DNA of 64,000 nucleotides from contig NZ_CP017702.1 of the NCBI RefSeq assembly GCF_002706745.1, forward strand, positions 682,001 to 746,000, written 5' to 3'. The translations under genes were made by a program, and so were the position numbers. Shown here in pieces: positions 61,383 to 64,000 of the stretch (position 1 is the first letter of the stretch; each line of letters begins with the position of its first letter). The notes below the pieces were generated by a model. The model saw nothing but the letters and a program-made list of their open reading frames with translations. It was not told the origin of the DNA and made no database searches. The DNA is from Companilactobacillus farciminis KCTC 3681 = DSM 20184. GTDB lineage: Bacteria; Bacillota; Bacilli; Lactobacillales; Lactobacillaceae.

Positions 61383-61649
61383 ATGGAAAAGAAAGAATTT
61401 CACATTATTGCAGAAACAGGAATCCACGCACGTCCAGCTACTATGTTGGTACAAGCAGCTAGCAAGTTCAGCTCAGACATCAACATCGAATTTTCAGGTA
61501 AATCAGTAAACTTGAAGTCAATCATGGGTGTTATGTCACTAGGTGTTGGCCAAGGTGCTGACGTTACAATTACAGCCGATGGTGACGATGCTGCTGACGC
61601 AATCGTAGCTATTACAGATACAATGACAAAGGAAGGTTTGGCAGAATAA
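61383..61649 (+). CDS. ptsH: Phosphocarrier protein HPr
   Basis: HPr passes phosphate from enzyme I to the sugar-specific EIIA domains. When phosphorylated on serine it is the CcpA co-regulator. The 88-residue protein has H15 in [11 protein letters not shown] and regulatory S46 in [10 protein letters not shown]. The overlapping longer frame at 61327 is a different frame and is rejected. GGTGAGG precedes the ATG. The stop overlaps the ptsI start (TAATGG). Confidence 0.96.
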   Translation: MEKKEFHIIAETGIHARPATMLVQAASKFSSDINIEFSGKSVNLKSIMGVMSLGVGQGADVTITADGDDAADAIVAITDTMTKEGLAE

Positions 61650-63373
61650 TGGTTAAAACTATTAAAGGGATTGCAGCTAGTGATGGTATCGCAACTGCAG
61701 AAGCATACCTTTTAGTTCAACCAGATTTGTCTTTCACTAAGAAAAGTATTTCAGATGCTGATGCAGAAATCAGTCGTCTTAAAGATGCTATTTCAACATC
61801 AGATGATGAACTAACAAAAATCAGAGATACCGCTAAGGAATCTCTAGGTGAAGAAGAAGCTCAAGTCTTTGATGCACATAAGATGATTTTGGCTGATCCA
61901 GAATTTACGGGTGCCGTTGAACAAGAAGTAAAAGATAAGAATGTTAATGCAGAACAAGCATTGCACGATGTATCAGAAAACTTCATTGCTATCTTTGAAG
62001 GAATGACAGACAACCCATATATGCAAGAAAGAGCAGCCGATGTACGCGATGTCACAAAGCGTGTTATGGCTCATCTACTAGGTGTAGCATTACCAAATCC
62101 AGCATTGATCGACCACGAAGTCGTTATCGTTGCTCATGATTTGACACCAAGTGATACTGCTCAATTAAACAAAAAGTATGTTAAAGGTTTCGTTACTGAT
62201 ATTGGTGGTCGTACAGCCCACTCAGCTATTATGGCTCGTTCTTTGGAACTACCTGCTGTTGTTGGTACAGATACAATCACTAAAGACGTTAAAGAAGGCG
62301 ATACAGTCATCGTTGATGGTTTAGACGGTGCTGCAATTGTTGAACCTACTGATGACGATATCAAACATTACACTGAATTAGCCAAGAAGTTTGCCGAAGA
62401 AAAAGCAGAATGGGAAAAATTAAAGGACGAACCTTCAGTTACAGCTGATGGCAATCACTTTGACATTGCTGCTAATATCGGTACTCCTGATGATTTACAA
62501 GGTGTTATTGAAAATGGTGCCGAAGGTGTCGGTTTGTATCGTACAGAATTCTTGTACATGCAATCAGATAAACTTCCAACTGAAGATGATCAATTTGAGG
62601 CCTACAAGAAGGTTCTTGAAGGAATGAAAGGTAAGCCAGTCGTTGTCCGTACAATGGATATCGGTGGTGACAAACACTTGCCATACCTACCACTTCCAGA
62701 AGAAATGAACCCATTCCTAGGTTACCGTGCTATCCGTATCAGTTTGGATAGACAAGAAATCTTCAGAACACAACTAAGAGCCTTGCTACGTGCATCTGCT
62801 TTTGGTAACTTACGTATCATGTTCCCAATGATTGGTACATTGCAAGAATTTAGAGATGCTAAGAAGGTCTTTGAAGAAGAAAAGGCTAACTTAGTTAACG
62901 ACGGCGTTAAGGTTTCCGACGACATTCAATTAGGAATGATGATGGAAGTTCCTGCAGCTGCTGTTCTTGCTGACCAATTTGCTAAAGAAGTTGACTTCTT
63001 CAGTATTGGAACAAATGATTTGATTCAATATACTATGGCTGCTGATCGTGGTAATGAACACGTTTCATACCTATACCAACCATATAACCCTTCAATCTTG
63101 AGATTGATCAAACATGTTATTGAATCAGCTCATAAAGAAGGCAAGTGGGCTGGTATGTGTGGTGAAGCTGCTGGTGACAACACAATGCTTCCACTACTAT
63201 TGAGCATGGGTCTTGATGAATACTCAATGAGTGCAACATCAGTACTTCGTGTAAGAAGTTTGATGAAGAAGTTGAGCACAAAGGACTTAGCTACATTAGC
63301 TGACCGTGCTGTTAATGAATCAATCACTAATGAAGATAACAAGAAGCTTGTTGAAGAATATCTAAACAAGTAA
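61649..63373 (+). CDS. ptsI: PTS enzyme I (phosphoenolpyruvate-protein phosphotransferase)
   Basis: Enzyme I transfers phosphate from phosphoenolpyruvate to HPr. The 574-residue protein has the phospho-histidine H191 in [13 protein letters not shown], the PEP-binding barrel ([44 protein letters not shown]) and the catalytic cysteine in [10 protein letters not shown]. It is translationally coupled to ptsH. Together they energise scrA and other EII permeases. Confidence 0.96.
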   Translation: MVKTIKGIAASDGIATAEAYLLVQPDLSFTKKSISDADAEISRLKDAISTSDDELTKIRDTAKESLGEEEAQVFDAHKMILADPEFTGAVEQEVKDKNVNAEQALHDVSENFIAIFEGMTDNPYMQERAADVRDVTKRVMAHLLGVALPNPALIDHEVVIVAHDLTPSDTAQLNKKYVKGFVTDIGGRTAHSAIMARSLELPAVVGTDTITKDVKEGDTVIVDGLDGAAIVEPTDDDIKHYTELAKKFAEEKAEWEKLKDEPSVTADGNHFDIAANIGTPDDLQGVIENGAEGVGLYRTEFLYMQSDKLPTEDDQFEAYKKVLEGMKGKPVVVRTMDIGGDKHLPYLPLPEEMNPFLGYRAIRISLDRQEIFRTQLRALLRASAFGNLRIMFPMIGTLQEFRDAKKVFEEEKANLVNDGVKVSDDIQLGMMMEVPAAAVLADQFAKEVDFFSIGTNDLIQYTMAADRGNEHVSYLYQPYNPSILRLIKHVIESAHKEGKWAGMCGEAAGDNTMLPLLLSMGLDEYSMSATSVLRVRSLMKKLSTKDLATLADRAVNESITNEDNKKLVEEYLNK

Positions 63374-63387
63374 TTTGTATTAAAAAA

Positions 63388-63418
63388 AAGAGTTCGCATT
63401 TTGCGAGCTCTTTTTTTT
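63388..63418. terminator. Terminator after ptsHI
   Basis: AAGAGTTCGCA pairs with TGCGAGCTCTT with one G-T pair, followed by eight Ts; an A run on the other side lets it serve the converging regulator. Confidence 0.85.
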
Positions 63419-63419
63419 G

Positions 63420-63995
63420 TTAAAATTTTCCATTTAATAAAGCATTTAAGTAATCATCGGCTGTTTTAGTATCAATTTCAGGTTCATCGAATAGACACCA
63501 TTCGAGCATCCCAATTAACAGATCGCTGAAAAAACGTGACAGCATTTTGGCAGGAACTTGATTGGAAGGATTGTCAGCACAATATTGGTAGACTACCTTG
63601 TTGACCTCGTTTTTTAAATATCCGGACATATTGTGCCAAAGGTGTGAATTAACTCCATTATTTTGCTTAATGCTGTTCAAAAGTGATTCATTGCTGTGGA
63701 AAAATCCCAGTAATAAATTAAAAACGTTCACCAAAGTATTACGATCAGAGGTATCCTTTGATAACTGTTCGAGTACATCTTTAGCAATGTAGGACCAGAG
63801 ATATTGAAGTAAGTCGATTTTGTCATCGAAATAGTTGTAAAAGGTAGCTCTTGGGTATTCGCTTCTTTGGCAAATATCATTAACTGTGATTTTATCAAAT
63901 TCTTTTTCGCTTAATTCCTCAAACATAGCAATTCGAAAAGCTTTTAATGTTCTTTTAGCTCCTAAGGTCAGGTGTTTAGTCACATCTATCTTCAT
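63420..63995 (-). CDS. TetR-like transcriptional regulator
   Basis: The 191-residue protein has an N-terminal helix-turn-helix (FDKITVNDICQRSEYPRATFYNYFDDKIDLLQYLW) typical of TetR regulators. The C-terminal ligand-binding helices (LLGFFHSNESLLNSI, MLSRFFSDLLIGMLEWCLFDEPEID) follow. The start MKIDVTKHLTLGAKRTLKAF lies 5 bp from the window edge, so its ribosome site and divergent neighbour are not visible. The target is unknown. Confidence 0.82.
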   Translation of the reverse strand: MKIDVTKHLTLGAKRTLKAFRIAMFEELSEKEFDKITVNDICQRSEYPRATFYNYFDDKIDLLQYLWSYIAKDVLEQLSKDTSDRNTLVNVFNLLLGFFHSNESLLNSIKQNNGVNSHLWHNMSGYLKNEVNKVVYQYCADNPSNQVPAKMLSRFFSDLLIGMLEWCLFDEPEIDTKTADDYLNALLNGKF

Positions 63996-64000
63996 ATATA

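Noticed and set aside
61327..61509. 60-codon ORF overlapping ptsH
   Set aside because: It is in a different frame from HPr and has no ribosome site; ptsH is certain.
1..64000. CRISPR arrays, tRNA/rRNA genes, prophage
   Set aside because: No regularly spaced repeats, no cloverleaf or rRNA sequence and no phage structural genes were recognised on reading; a covariance-model scan was not possible.

Overview
The window is AT-rich (roughly 35% G+C by eye) and reads as chromosomal DNA of a low-GC Gram-positive lactic acid bacterium. S-layer-type SLAP domains, SpaA/LPXTG and WxL-like surface proteins, PTS sugar uptake with cre boxes, a T-box his operon, GH73 and NlpC/P60 hydrolases, ClpE and RpoN together point to Lactobacillaceae. 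A Companilactobacillus (farciminis group) member is my best guess, but this is inference from gene content. No phage, plasmid, tRNA, rRNA or CRISPR feature was recognised.

Layout. 0-7.4 kb holds carbohydrate genes: a partial galK, a DegV-like protein, a VOC protein, a GntR regulator, and a divergent sucrose locus (scrA against scrB-scrR) with an operator on each -35 box. 7.4-13.1 kb holds a two-component system whose response regulator lacks its linker, a second DegV, a hemolysin III protein, an RlmCD-type methyltransferase and recX. 13.1-13.8 kb is a non-coding region with two inverted copies of a structured repeat. 14.3-18.7 kb is a minus-strand sulfur operon (MetA/CysE-like acyltransferase, cysK, cystine-type ABC transporter). 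It is preceded by a short ORF with three consecutive Cys codons and an intrinsic terminator, which is the layout of a cysteine attenuator. 18.7-25.3 kb holds a membrane protein, a CorC/HlyC protein, prfC, a GH73 hydrolase and brnQ. 25.3-30.1 kb holds a LysR-hydrolase-cyclophilin-like-SDR cluster and a RibD-type reductase. 30-35.2 kb is a cell-surface island (NlpC/P60 with SLAP repeats, two mini-SLAP proteins, a SpaA adhesin). 35.5-40 kb holds a TetR-type regulator, rpoN, an AEC transporter and a TnpB element. 40-49.1 kb holds hisK and the complete T-box-controlled operon hisZGDBHAFIEC. 49.4-51.1 kb is a phosphate Pit/DUF47 pair. 51.3-58.8 kb is a second surface island (a frameshifted lectin/WxL-like gene, a MucBP/SLAP protein without signal peptide, a WxL-like protein, a PepSY lipoprotein). 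58.8-64 kb holds clpE with a CIRCE operator, ptsHI and a TetR-type regulator.

Two observations deserve most attention. The first is the candidate cysteine-responsive leader-peptide attenuator at 18.5-18.7 kb. The second is a dispersed family of about 170-bp intergenic elements (two at 13.1-13.7 kb, one at 43.1 kb, one at 49.2 kb, plus remnants). Each can fold into a three-way junction; the closing stem differs in sequence between copies but remains self-complementary. Two of these elements bracket hisD-hisC in opposite orientation.

All calls come from reading the sequence. Family names rest on remembered motifs and no database search was made.
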